Of a stretch of DNA of 64,000 bases, positions 9,020 to 17,449 are shown piece after piece. The notes under the pieces were generated by a model that did not search any database, was not told where the DNA came from, and saw only the letters and a list, made by a program, of their open reading frames with translations. The stretch comes from an uncultured Chloroflexota bacterium (GTDB taxonomy: Bacteria > Chloroflexota > Anaerolineae > Anaerolineales > Anaerolineaceae), in assembly GCA_902786265.1 (NCBI GenBank), contig CADACE010000018.1:1-64000 (forward strand). The letters run 5' to 3'. The number at the start of each line of letters is the position of its first letter. The stretch's first letter is position 1. The translations under genes and the position numbers were made by a program.

Positions 9020-9130
9020 CACAGCGGGGGTATGGGGGCCGCAGGCCCCCGGAAATCAGGCGCGGGCTGCGGCTTTCGCAAACGCACGAACTTTCGATCC
9101 CGCGCCTTGCGAAGCATACCCTCCGGAATG
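9020..9130. repeat. Multi-arm inverted-repeat element
   Basis: Outer arms GGGTATG (9028-9034) and CATACCC (9115-9121) enclose two further hairpins: GGGGGCC-GCA-GGCCCCC at 9034-9050 and GGCGCGGG/CCCGCGCC (9059-9066 with 9099-9106). It could fold as a branched DNA or RNA structure. It lies 25 bases from a tRNA-Lys-like fragment. No coding frame covers it convincingly. Confidence 0.5.
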
Positions 9131-9154
9131 CAAAGTGAGCTCTTAAAGTAGAAG

Positions 9155-9184
9155 ACCATTGAGGATTCGAATCCCGAACATGCT
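9155..9184 (-). repeat. Diverged 3' fragment of tRNA-Lys (attachment-site scar)
   Basis: Read on the minus strand this stretch matches the T-arm and 3' end of the tRNA-Lys gene at 34726-34799 with one gap and about five mismatches in 25 aligned bases. It contains the core GGATTCGAATCC and the GTTCGGG run. Orientation is the same as the intact tRNA. Such 3' fragments are left at the distal end of elements that integrate into tRNA genes. Confidence 0.45.
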
Positions 9185-9342
9185 ATAAGCATTTATATTA
9201 TCACAGGCCCCGGACACCGGACTTTACTTTTCCGGACAAAAAAAATCTCTGAAGTTTCACCGGCTTTGTTTATTTCCGGGGCTGCTTCAGAGGGAACATA
9301 TCACTCCGATGGCGCGTGTTCCTGTTTTTAGTTTGCTTTTTA

Positions 9343-10377
9343 TCAGAATACGCTGTTCTGACGGATGAAGATATCGTTCAGCATCAGGATCCTCCGGTTG
9401 GCGGGAGGATTCCCGGTTGCAAAATAATCCAGAAGGATCTCGAATGGCATACGTCCCTGATCCATTGCGCGCTGCCCGATCAGCGCACTGATCGAGCCGT
9501 TCAGGATGTAGGGACGTGTCGCATCTGTCATGGCAAACCCGATGTGTACGAGAGAGCCGGTCCTTCCGCACGACTGGATCGCGTTTGCCACAGCCGCCGC
9601 GTTATCGGGGATCGTATAGACAGCGTTGATCTCAGGATGCTTTTCAAGCATTTCCTTCGCGGCGCGGAACGCGTATTCCGGATCGCTCGTGATATCGCCG
9701 CTTTCGATGATCTCGCAGTTCGGATCAAGCGACGTGATCTCATCGATGAAACCCTGGCGCCGGTGGATCTGGCTGGACAGGTAATTTGAACCGTTCATGA
9801 GAAGGATCTTAAGGGATGAAGCTGTTGAGAAGTTGTGCAGCAGTCCGGCCGCGGTCTTGCCGCCGACATAGTAATCGCTTCCTATATAGCACAGTGGTTC
9901 AAAACCGGTCAGTTCGGAATTCAGCAGGATCACAGGGATCCCCCGGTCTGACAGTTCCTGAAGCCGGTTCACGATTTCTTTCGATTCGAGGGGTACGATG
10001 ACCAGCGCGTTGATCCCTTCCGCAACCAGCTCGTCGATCAGTTTCATCTGCATGTCCGGCAGACAGAAATCAAAAAACCGCTTCTCGACCGCGATTCCGT
10101 ATTCGACGAGCATTTTTTCCGCCTGTTCCGCGTTTCTGTTGACGATGGACCAGAATCCGTTGTTGTCGGTTTTGGAAATGAATCCGATCTTGTTTTTCTG
10201 ATGCTTGAGCGCAAGCTGTTTTGCGGCGAGGCTTGGCCGGTAGCCGCACTCTTCCATGATCTTGCGGATCCGCGAGGCGACAACGGGATCCACCCGTCCC
10301 CGATTGTGCAGAACACGGTCCACAGTCCCGCGTGAAACGCCGGCAAGTTCCGCGATATCCCGGATCGTTAATGCCAA
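9343..10377 (-). CDS. LacI-family transcriptional regulator
   Basis: 344 residues. The N-terminal LacI helix-turn-helix is typical (TIRDIAELAGVSRGTVDRVL, hinge near residues 50-60), and the rest is a type 1 periplasmic-binding-like sensor domain (KIGFISKTDNN, ALVIVPLESKE, CYIGSDYYVGGKTAAG). The start is a TTG with GGGGGAG close upstream. It is divergent from the sulfatase/oligosaccharide operon, and two matching operator-like palindromes lie in the shared 341-bp intergenic region, so it most likely represses that operon until a sugar-derived inducer binds. Confidence 0.9.
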   Translation of the reverse strand: MALTIRDIAELAGVSRGTVDRVLHNRGRVDPVVASRIRKIMEECGYRPSLAAKQLALKHQKNKIGFISKTDNNGFWSIVNRNAEQAEKMLVEYGIAVEKRFFDFCLPDMQMKLIDELVAEGINALVIVPLESKEIVNRLQELSDRGIPVILLNSELTGFEPLCYIGSDYYVGGKTAAGLLHNFSTASSLKILLMNGSNYLSSQIHRRQGFIDEITSLDPNCEIIESGDITSDPEYAFRAAKEMLEKHPEINAVYTIPDNAAAVANAIQSCGRTGSLVHIGFAMTDATRPYILNGSISALIGQRAMDQGRMPFEILLDYFATGNPPANRRILMLNDIFIRQNSVF

Positions 10378-10470
10378 GATGCTCCCCCTTTCATTCGTAT
10401 GCTAAAGTACACTGATATCATAACCGATTCAGAAGAAAAAAGCAATACAAAAACGAAATGGCACTTATTT

Positions 10471-10493
10471 GCGTGCACATGCACATAGACGTG
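10471..10493. promoter_or_regulatory. Candidate distal LacI operator
   Basis: The core GTGC-ACAT-GCAC (10473-10484) is preceded by TTTGC. It matches the second site at 10630-10641 in arms, spacing and flank (consensus TTGCGTGCA..GCACA). The two centres are 157 bp apart, close to 15 helical turns, which would allow looping by a LacI-family tetramer or paired dimers. Confidence 0.55.
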
Positions 10494-10543
10494 AAAAATA
10501 ATTAAGGGTGACAAAAATCCTGATGAATATATACAAAATGCCC

Positions 10544-10572
10544 TTTACTTTTTCGGAAGCCGTTGCTATTAT
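10544..10572 (+). promoter_or_regulatory. Promoter of the sulfatase operon
   Basis: TTTACT (10544-10549), a 17-bp spacer and TATTAT (10567-10572) form a sigma-A-type promoter. A half-related motif CGTGTGCATATTGACGTG at about 10584-10601 overlaps the expected transcription start, so a repressor bound there would block it. Confidence 0.6.
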
Positions 10573-10625
10573 CTATATATCAACGTGTGCATATTGACGT
10601 GGAAAAGGATTTGAATGCTGACGTA

Positions 10626-10645
10626 TTGCGTGCATAGGCACACAC
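10626..10645. promoter_or_regulatory. Candidate proximal LacI operator
   Basis: GTGC-ATAG-GCAC (10630-10641) repeats the arm sequence and spacing of the site at 10473-10484. It lies downstream of the promoter and before the first sulfatase gene. Confidence 0.55.
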
Positions 10646-10718
10646 AAGGGGACGGGCGGTACATAGATGGCTTTCCGTGGGGTACCTATACCGGGGAATA
10701 CGGAGAAAGGCGGAGGAA

Positions 10719-12065
10719 GTGGACAAAAAGAGACCGAATTTTGTGGTGTTTCTGACAGACGATCAGGGGTACGGCGATCTTTCCTGCATGGGAGAAACGG
10801 ATTTTCAGACTCCTCATCTTGACTCGGTTGCAAAAAGCGGCGTGCGGTTTACGGATTTTTATTCCGGAAGTCCTGTCTGTTCCCCATCCAGAGCGTCTCT
10901 CTTGACCGGACGGTATCCGGGGAACGCGGGCGTCAGGGCGATTCTTGCGGGACACAGAAAGGCGACCGGCCTTGACGCGGGGACGCCTACGATCGCACAG
11001 GCTCTGAAGGATATCGGGTATCAGACGGCAGCTGTCGGGAAATGGCATCTCGGGCTGAAAGAAGGATGCAGACCCAATGACAACGGATTTGATTATTTCT
11101 ACGGTTTTTTGGCAGGCTGCGTTGATTATTACTCGCACATCTTCTACTGGTCGATGGCGGACGGACATACGAACCCGACACACGATCTTTGGGAGAACGG
11201 AAAGGAACTGTACGATAACGGAAAATACATGACCGAGATGATTTCGGAAAAGGCGGTCGAAATGATCCGGAAGATGCATGAACAGGACAAGCCGTTCTTC
11301 CTCTATGTCGCCTATAACGCGCCGCATTACCCGATGCACGCGCCGAAAAAATATCTCGACCGCTTCCCGAATCTTCCGCCTGACAGGCGCATCATGGCGG
11401 CGATGCTCTCCGCTGTAGACGACGGGGTCGGGGAGATCATGGACGAGCTTGAACGGCTCAGGATCCGGGACGATACCGTGATCTACTTCCAGAGTGACAA
11501 CGGGCCTTCCAGAGAATCGAGAAACTGGCTCGACGGGAACCCCGATCCGTATTACGGTGGGACGGCAGGATCGCTCAAGGGACACAAGTTCAGTCTGTAC
11601 GAAGGCGGCATCCGTGTCCCGTGCCTCATCAGCTGGCCGGGTCATATCCCGCCGGAGCAGGTGATTCACGAACCTTGCGCCGCGATGGACATTTTCCCGA
11701 CGTTTCTGAAAATGGCAGGAGGGGATCCGTCGCAGTATGAACTCGACGGGGCTGATATCCTGGGCGTGCTCAGGGATGGCGGCAAGAGTCCGCACGCGGA
11801 GCTGTACTGGGAGATGGAGGACCAGACCGCGCTGCGCATGGGCAGCTACAAGCTCGTGATCAACGGCAGGCTTGTGGAATCCGAAAAACCGCTGGTACCG
11901 GTATTTCTGGCGGATCTGAAAAACGATCCCGGCGAGACGGTAAATCTTGTTGAGAAAATGCCGGAACTGGCAGAAGAGATGACAAATAAGGCAACAGCCT
12001 GGCGGCAGGGGATCGAAAAGACCTGGGATGAGAAATTCGCGGAACGGTACCGGTCGCTGACATAA
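10719..12065 (+). CDS. Sulfatase (Cys-type, formylglycine-dependent), cytoplasmic
   Basis: About 448 residues from the GTG at 10719, preferred because GAGAAAGG lies 8 bases upstream and the protein then begins directly at the conserved RPNFVVFLTDDQGYGDLS metal-binding strand. The catalytic C-x-P-x-R motif is CSPSRASLLTGRYPG, and KWHLG and DNGPS motifs follow. The Cys must be converted to formylglycine, in anaerobes by the radical-SAM enzyme anSME, which is not in this window. No signal peptide is seen, so the enzyme probably acts inside the cell on imported sulfated sugars. First gene of the operon. Confidence 0.9.
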   Translation: MDKKRPNFVVFLTDDQGYGDLSCMGETDFQTPHLDSVAKSGVRFTDFYSGSPVCSPSRASLLTGRYPGNAGVRAILAGHRKATGLDAGTPTIAQALKDIGYQTAAVGKWHLGLKEGCRPNDNGFDYFYGFLAGCVDYYSHIFYWSMADGHTNPTHDLWENGKELYDNGKYMTEMISEKAVEMIRKMHEQDKPFFLYVAYNAPHYPMHAPKKYLDRFPNLPPDRRIMAAMLSAVDDGVGEIMDELERLRIRDDTVIYFQSDNGPSRESRNWLDGNPDPYYGGTAGSLKGHKFSLYEGGIRVPCLISWPGHIPPEQVIHEPCAAMDIFPTFLKMAGGDPSQYELDGADILGVLRDGGKSPHAELYWEMEDQTALRMGSYKLVINGRLVESEKPLVPVFLADLKNDPGETVNLVEKMPELAEEMTNKATAWRQGIEKTWDEKFAERYRSLT

Positions 12066-12115
12066 ACAGGGCATACCGCTCTAAAAGAGCGTGCAATTAT
12101 CATAAGGAGGAATAT

Positions 12116-14146
12116 ATGATGAAGAAAATTATCGCAATGATGCTGGCAGTCCTTTTTGTCTGCGGAGCACTCACAGGGTTCCCGAAGCTGGCCGCGGCTG
12201 ACGACGGCATTGAGAAGGAATCCCCCATGCTTGCCGAGCAGGTCAAGGCAGGAACGCTCCCGCCCGTTGAGGACCGTCTCCCCGCTGCTGCCGATATTAT
12301 GGTAGAAACGGACAAGACGCCCGATGCACCTGAGTACGGCGGAACGCTGCGCAGGAACAACGGCGGACAGTGGGACTTTGGTCCATTCTGCGAAGAACCG
12401 CTCTTCCGCCTGACTGAGGACGGCGGTGTGACGCCAAACGTCGCAAAGGGATATGATGTGAGCGAAGACGGCATGACGTATACCATCTATCTCCGCGAGG
12501 GCATGAAGTGGTCGGACGGTGAACCGTTCACAGCAGACGATGTTCTGTTCTATTACAACTACATGCTCGTTACGGACGTTGATCCCGAAACCGGCGCGGT
12601 CACGAATTCCTATACCGGAAACTACTACAACTGGTATAAGACGACCGATCCTGCCGACGGACTTACCAAACCGGCGGTTCTTACCAAGATCGACGACTAC
12701 ACCTTCCAGATGAAGCTTTACAGTCCGAAGCCGCTGATCCTGCAGGCGATCGCGATCGACAATAAGTGGATGTTTGCGCCGAAGCACTGGTATAAGGACA
12801 TCGTCGCGTTCGACAGCAGCAAACCTCACTGGACCGGTATCGAAGACCTGTCCCTCATCGGCGGTGCTGACCTTGTTGACGTGACAGAAGAAGAGGCAGT
12901 CAAGAACGCCGCTGCGAAGAGCAGTCTCTATCAGTTCGACAACTACACGAGTCTCGGCAACGCGCTTGGTTATCTCTACTGGAACTACGCCGGCCGGCCG
13001 ACGCTCCGCGCGTGGAACATCATCTCCCCGCTGACAGATACAGTCCTTGTGTTTGAACGCAACCCCTACTTCTGGAAGACAGACGCTGCGGGCCGCCAGC
13101 TTCCGTACATCGACTATGTTGAAATGGTCACCATGGATGCGGGCCTCTATGCACAGGAAATGCTTGCCGGCAACATCGACATGAACGCGATCGAACTTGC
13201 CGATCTCGTAACCTATAAAGCGGGCGAGAAGACCGGAAACTACACGGTATATTCGAGCATCCAGCCGAACTGGACCGTCAGCTCTGTAGAGCTGAACCAG
13301 TCCTACAAGGATGAGCAGTACCGGAAGCTCTTCGAGAAAATCGACTTCCGTCATGCACTCTCCATCGCTGTAGACCGTCATGAGGTTAACGAGATCCTCT
13401 ATAACGGTCTTGCCGAGGAAGCGCAGTGTGCGGCTCCTGAGGGCACCGACCAGTACAGGGAAGGCGCATCTGAGAAGTGGACCGAGTATGATCCGGCAGC
13501 TGCGAACGCGCTGCTCGACGGTATCCCTGAGATCAGCAATGACCGCAACGCGGACGGCTTCCGTTACTTCGTGGATGGCGAGCATGCCGGCGAGACCGTT
13601 CTGATCCAGCTCGAAGGCCATGAGAAATGCAACTCTGCTTCCGCTATCGCGCTGTTCGCGCAGTACTACAAGGAGATCGGCATTCAGCTGGTCGAGGTAA
13701 GCAATACCGCGCGCAACACACGTCAGACCAAGGTCACCTCAGGAAACGAGATCATGGCGTTGTATGAAGAGAACCTGAACGTTTTCAACCCGTCTGTCCG
13801 TCCGGACCGTGTCGGCGCGAACCGCAAGATCTGCACGTGGGTCGGTCTGTATGGTCTGGAACATGCCAATCCGATGACTCCGGAACCTGGCTCTGAAATG
13901 GAAAAAGTCGTCAACAACACCAAGAAACTCGCGACCGCGAGTACGCTCGAGGAAGCCAAGGCCTGCGGCGACGAGATGATCCAGAGCATGATCGACAATA
14001 CATGGATCATCGGCTACGCCCGCAACACCATGAAGCTCACCGCTCTGAGCAACAAGGTCAAGAACTATGACCCGAACTACATTTCCTGCGACGAGCTCCG
14101 CTTCTACGGCAACACCAAACCCTATACCTGGTACATCGAAGATTAA
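12116..14146 (+). CDS. ABC transporter substrate-binding protein, family 5 (oligopeptide/oligosaccharide type)
   Basis: 676 residues with a signal peptide (MMKKIIAMMLAVLFVCGAL, cut near KLAAA-DDG). The mature protein has the SBP_bac_5 pattern: GPFCEEPLFRLTEDG, the YTIYLREGMKWSDGEPFTADDV block near residue 125, and the FRHALSIAVDR block near 418. It is longer than a typical 530-600 residue DppA, as are many oligosaccharide-binding members. Sulfatases on both sides suggest the ligand is a sulfated oligosaccharide and not a peptide. AAGGAGG precedes the ATG. Two hairpins follow the stop. Confidence 0.88.
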   Translation: MMKKIIAMMLAVLFVCGALTGFPKLAAADDGIEKESPMLAEQVKAGTLPPVEDRLPAAADIMVETDKTPDAPEYGGTLRRNNGGQWDFGPFCEEPLFRLTEDGGVTPNVAKGYDVSEDGMTYTIYLREGMKWSDGEPFTADDVLFYYNYMLVTDVDPETGAVTNSYTGNYYNWYKTTDPADGLTKPAVLTKIDDYTFQMKLYSPKPLILQAIAIDNKWMFAPKHWYKDIVAFDSSKPHWTGIEDLSLIGGADLVDVTEEEAVKNAAAKSSLYQFDNYTSLGNALGYLYWNYAGRPTLRAWNIISPLTDTVLVFERNPYFWKTDAAGRQLPYIDYVEMVTMDAGLYAQEMLAGNIDMNAIELADLVTYKAGEKTGNYTVYSSIQPNWTVSSVELNQSYKDEQYRKLFEKIDFRHALSIAVDRHEVNEILYNGLAEEAQCAAPEGTDQYREGASEKWTEYDPAAANALLDGIPEISNDRNADGFRYFVDGEHAGETVLIQLEGHEKCNSASAIALFAQYYKEIGIQLVEVSNTARNTRQTKVTSGNEIMALYEENLNVFNPSVRPDRVGANRKICTWVGLYGLEHANPMTPEPGSEMEKVVNNTKKLATASTLEEAKACGDEMIQSMIDNTWIIGYARNTMKLTALSNKVKNYDPNYISCDELRFYGNTKPYTWYIED

Positions 14147-14161
14147 GGGTCGTTTTTCCCC

Positions 14162-14222
14162 ATCTGCGTTATGCAGATAACCCATAGTGATGGCAGCCGG
14201 CGGTTTTACACCGTTGGCTGCC
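14162..14222 (+). terminator. Two stem-loops between binding protein and permease
   Basis: ATCTGC-GTTAT-GCAGAT forms a small hairpin at 14162-14178. GGCAGCCGGCGG and CCGTTGGCTGCC pair across a TTTTACA loop at 14192-14222. There is no T-run, so they most likely stabilise the upstream message or attenuate transcription into the permease genes. Confidence 0.5.
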
Positions 14223-14264
14223 ACCAGACATATCTGCCCCTCATCAACATACAGAGAGGTTTTT

Positions 14265-15275
14265 ATGAAATCCGAATTTCTTCGATTCGTCATTAAAAAG
14301 TTTCTGATCATGGTTTTGACCGTGTTTCTGATCTCGCTTGCGGTTTTCTATATCATCACGCTCCCTCCGGGAGACTTTCTGACCAACTATGTCGGTCAGC
14401 TGCAGGCAGCGGGTGAGTCGGTCTCTCAGGAAACGATCGACAAGCTGAAAGCCGTCTACGGTCTCGATCAGCCGTTCATCGTACAGTACTGGAAATGGGT
14501 TACCAATATCGTTTTTCATGGCGATTTCGGCTATTCATTCCTGTGGAAGATGCCGGTAACGTCTGTGATCCAGGCGTATATCGTTCCGACGATCGTGCTT
14601 TCGCTCGTCACGATGCTGTTCACGTACCTGATCTCGATCCCGATCGGCATCTACAGCGCGGTACATCAGTACTCATTGGGGGATTACCTGTTCACGAGCA
14701 TCGGGTTTATCGGCATGGCGGTCCCGAACTTCCTTCTCGGTATCATCCTGATGTTCATCGCATTCAAGCTGACAGGGGATACGATGCTCGGATTCTTTTC
14801 CGCAAAGTATCAGACGGCGCCGTGGTCGTTAGAAAAGTTTATCGACCTTCTGAAGCACTGCATCATCCCGATCCTTGTCATCGGACTGATGAATACCTGC
14901 GGTCTGATGCGTACGATGCGGAGCCAGATGCTGGACGAGCTCAGCAAGAACTACACCCTGGCTGCCCGGGCCAAAGGCCTCAAAATGCGGGTCATCCGCT
15001 ATAAATACTGCGTGCGCGCCGCGATCAACCCGATCGCAGCGTCGATCGGCTGGTCGCTCGTGAACATCTTCACGGGAACGACCATCGTCGCGATCGTTCT
15101 GAACCTGCCCTCCATGGGCCGGGTGATGTACGATGCGCTTCTTGACCAGGACATGTACCTCGCCGGCAGCTGGCTGTTCCTGATGGCTATCATGACGGTC
15201 ATCGGCACGTTCCTGTCCGACATTCTGCTCGCGTGGCTTGATCCGCGGGCGAGAAAGGAATACATCCAGGGGTGA
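14265..15275 (+). CDS. ABC transporter permease (DppB/OppB type)
   Basis: 336 residues from the ATG at 14265, which has GAGAGG six bases upstream; an earlier in-frame ATG would read through the hairpin. It shows an N-terminal membrane segment (FLIMVLTVFLISLAVFYIIT), the PPGDF motif with a following extracellular loop, four more membrane segments and the cytoplasmic loop YTLAARAKGLKMRVIRYKY (EAA-type contact with the ATPases). It forms a heterodimer with the next gene product. Confidence 0.9.
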   Translation: MKSEFLRFVIKKFLIMVLTVFLISLAVFYIITLPPGDFLTNYVGQLQAAGESVSQETIDKLKAVYGLDQPFIVQYWKWVTNIVFHGDFGYSFLWKMPVTSVIQAYIVPTIVLSLVTMLFTYLISIPIGIYSAVHQYSLGDYLFTSIGFIGMAVPNFLLGIILMFIAFKLTGDTMLGFFSAKYQTAPWSLEKFIDLLKHCIIPILVIGLMNTCGLMRTMRSQMLDELSKNYTLAARAKGLKMRVIRYKYCVRAAINPIAASIGWSLVNIFTGTTIVAIVLNLPSMGRVMYDALLDQDMYLAGSWLFLMAIMTVIGTFLSDILLAWLDPRARKEYIQG

Positions 15276-15280
15276 CGCGT

Positions 15281-16387
15281 ATGGCACAGAAGAAAAAAAG
15301 CTCCAATTACTACTACGCGTCTCAGTGGACCCTGATGTACGCAAAATTCAGGAAGCATAAGCTCGCAATGGCAAGTGCAATCATTCTTATCATTTTCTAC
15401 CTGACTGCGATCTTCGGGAACTTCATCGCGCCGCAGGGAACGGAACAGTTCGACAGCCGCTACGTCAACTGCGGTCCGACACCGGTTCATTTTTTCCATG
15501 AAGGGAAATTCGTCGGTCCGTTCGTGTACGGTCTTCAGAAGGAACGTAATATGGAAACGTTCATGTATGAGTTCAGCGAAAAGAGCGACGAGATCTACCG
15601 AATCCGTTTCTTCCAGCAGGGGCAGCGCGGCGGGGAATACAAATGGCTCGGACTGTTTGAGAGCAACCTGCATTTGTTCGAGGCGGAGGAAGGCGGAGTG
15701 GTATTTCTGATCGGCACAGACTATATGGGGCGCGACCTGTTCTCACGAGTCGTGCTCGGCAGTCAGATATCCCTGTTCATCCCGATCGTCGGTATGATCC
15801 TGACGGTCTTTCTTGGGATCCTGATCGGCTCCATCGCAGGCTACTTCGGCGGTCGGGTGGATAACGTGATCCAGCGTCTCATTGAGGTCGTCCGGTCGTT
15901 CCCGCAGGTACCTCTCTGGATGGCACTCTCAGCCGCGATCCCGCCAACCATGAAACCGGCACAGATCTTCATGCTGATGACGATCATCCTGTCGCTGATT
16001 TCCTGGCCGGATATGGCGAGAACGGTTCGGAGCAAGTTCTTCTCGATCAAGAAAGAGGATTACATCATGTCAGCCCGCATCTCCGGCGCTCCCGGAAGTG
16101 CGATCGTCATGCGGCACATGATCCCGAGCTTTTTAAGTTATATCATCGTCCGGATGTCGCTCACGATCCCGCATCTGATCGTCGGCGAAACGACACTGAG
16201 CTTTTTAGGGCTCGGTCTCCGTTCCCCCGCGACGAGCTGGGGTGTCCTTCTGCAGGAAACGAATAAGCTGGAGACGATCATGTTCTTCGGATGGAAACTT
16301 CTTCCGATGATCTTCGTCTTCATCACGGTCCTGGCGTTTAACTTTCTCGGCGACGGACTCAGAGACGCCGCGGATCCATATAAGTAA
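15281..16387 (+). CDS. ABC transporter permease (DppC/OppC type)
   Basis: About 368 residues from the ATG at 15281; an in-frame GTG at 15272 overlaps the preceding stop. It has the OppC layout: first membrane segment MASAIILIIFYLTAIFGNFI, then an unusually long extracellular loop of about 90 residues (about 60-150), the FLIGTDYMGRDLFSRVVLG motif, and the EAA loop YIMSARISGAPGSAIVMRHM. Usual OppC proteins are near 300 residues, so the extra length is mostly in that loop, which may contact the large binding protein. Confidence 0.9.
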   Translation: MAQKKKSSNYYYASQWTLMYAKFRKHKLAMASAIILIIFYLTAIFGNFIAPQGTEQFDSRYVNCGPTPVHFFHEGKFVGPFVYGLQKERNMETFMYEFSEKSDEIYRIRFFQQGQRGGEYKWLGLFESNLHLFEAEEGGVVFLIGTDYMGRDLFSRVVLGSQISLFIPIVGMILTVFLGILIGSIAGYFGGRVDNVIQRLIEVVRSFPQVPLWMALSAAIPPTMKPAQIFMLMTIILSLISWPDMARTVRSKFFSIKKEDYIMSARISGAPGSAIVMRHMIPSFLSYIIVRMSLTIPHLIVGETTLSFLGLGLRSPATSWGVLLQETNKLETIMFFGWKLLPMIFVFITVLAFNFLGDGLRDAADPYK

Positions 16388-16399
16388 GGAGGCGGCCGT

Positions 16400-17446
16400 A
16401 TGTTATTCCAGAAGAAGAATGAACAGAAGAGATATTCGCTTCCCGACAATGTCCTCCTGAAGGCGGAGGATCTGAGGGTCAATATAAAGATCGATGGCGC
16501 GGTGCTCAACGCGGTGCGGGGTATCGATCTGGAACTGAAGAGCTGCGAGACACTCGGTCTGGTCGGTGAGTCCGGCTGCGGGAAGAGTGTCACAAGCAAA
16601 GAGGTCATCGGGATCAACCCTTCCAACTGCTCGTCGACAGGCAGCATCCTGTTCAAACGGAAGGACGGGACCGTATTGAACCTGCTCGAGCTCGAACGGG
16701 ACGGCGCGGAGTACCGCGCGATCCGCGGCAACGAGATCGCCATGATCTTCCAGGAGCCGATGACCGCGTTCTCCCCACTGTACACGATCGGTAACCAGAT
16801 GAGCGAGATCATTCTGATCCATCATCCGGAGGCGACGAAAAAAGACGCGAAGGAAAAGATCATCGAAATGATGAAACTCGTCGGGATCGCAAATCCCGAG
16901 ATCCGCTTCGACCAGTATCCGCACGAGTTTTCGGGCGGCATGCTGCAGCGCGCGCTGATTGCCATGATGCTGAGCAACGAGCCGGACCTTTTGATCGCGG
17001 ACGAGCCGACGACGGCACTGGACGTGACGATCCAGGCGCAGATCCTCGACCTCATGAAACGGCTCCAGTCTGAATTAGGCATGTCGATCCTGTTTATCAC
17101 GCACGACCTCGGCATCGTAGCGAGCATGTGCCAGCGGGTCGCCGTCATGTATCTCGGTGAGATCGTCGAATTCGGATCGGTCCGCCAGATTTTCCACAAT
17201 CCGAAGCATCCGTACACGGGAAACCTCCTCCGGTCGCTGCCACGCATCGATTCCGACAGGGAAGAGAAGCTGTATGCGATCAAGGGCGTTGTGCCGGTGC
17301 CGGTGGATCTTCCCGAAGCCTGCGGGTTCCATGAGCGGTGCGAACAGTGCATGGAAGGTATCTGCGACAAACGGTTCCCGCCTGTTATCGAAGTCGAGCC
17401 CGGGCATTTCGTAAGATGCGCCCTGTACGGAAAAAGCGAGGGATAA
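16400..17446 (+). CDS. ABC transporter ATP-binding protein (OppD/DppD type)
   Basis: 348 residues with one nucleotide-binding domain: Walker A GESGCGKSV, Q-loop MIFQEPMTAFSP, signature FSGGMLQRALIAMM, Walker B LLIADEPTTALD. The C-terminal oligopeptide-transporter extension HPYTGNLLRSLPRI and a Cys-rich tail (CGFHERCEQCMEGIC) resemble the iron-sulfur-cluster-binding C-terminus of OppD/DppD proteins. It starts 12 bases after the permease stop behind AAGGAGG. Confidence 0.92.
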   Translation: MLFQKKNEQKRYSLPDNVLLKAEDLRVNIKIDGAVLNAVRGIDLELKSCETLGLVGESGCGKSVTSKEVIGINPSNCSSTGSILFKRKDGTVLNLLELERDGAEYRAIRGNEIAMIFQEPMTAFSPLYTIGNQMSEIILIHHPEATKKDAKEKIIEMMKLVGIANPEIRFDQYPHEFSGGMLQRALIAMMLSNEPDLLIADEPTTALDVTIQAQILDLMKRLQSELGMSILFITHDLGIVASMCQRVAVMYLGEIVEFGSVRQIFHNPKHPYTGNLLRSLPRIDSDREEKLYAIKGVVPVPVDLPEACGFHERCEQCMEGICDKRFPPVIEVEPGHFVRCALYGKSEG

Positions 17447-17449
17447 GGT

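Noticed and set aside
10686..12074. Long frame antisense to the first sulfatase (462 codons)
   Set aside because: It mirrors the codon pattern of a clear sulfatase gene. The His/Arg-rich composition is typical of a shadow frame.
11846..13621. Long frame antisense to the family 5 binding protein (591 codons)
   Set aside because: Shadow of a strongly supported gene with a signal peptide and family motifs on the other strand.
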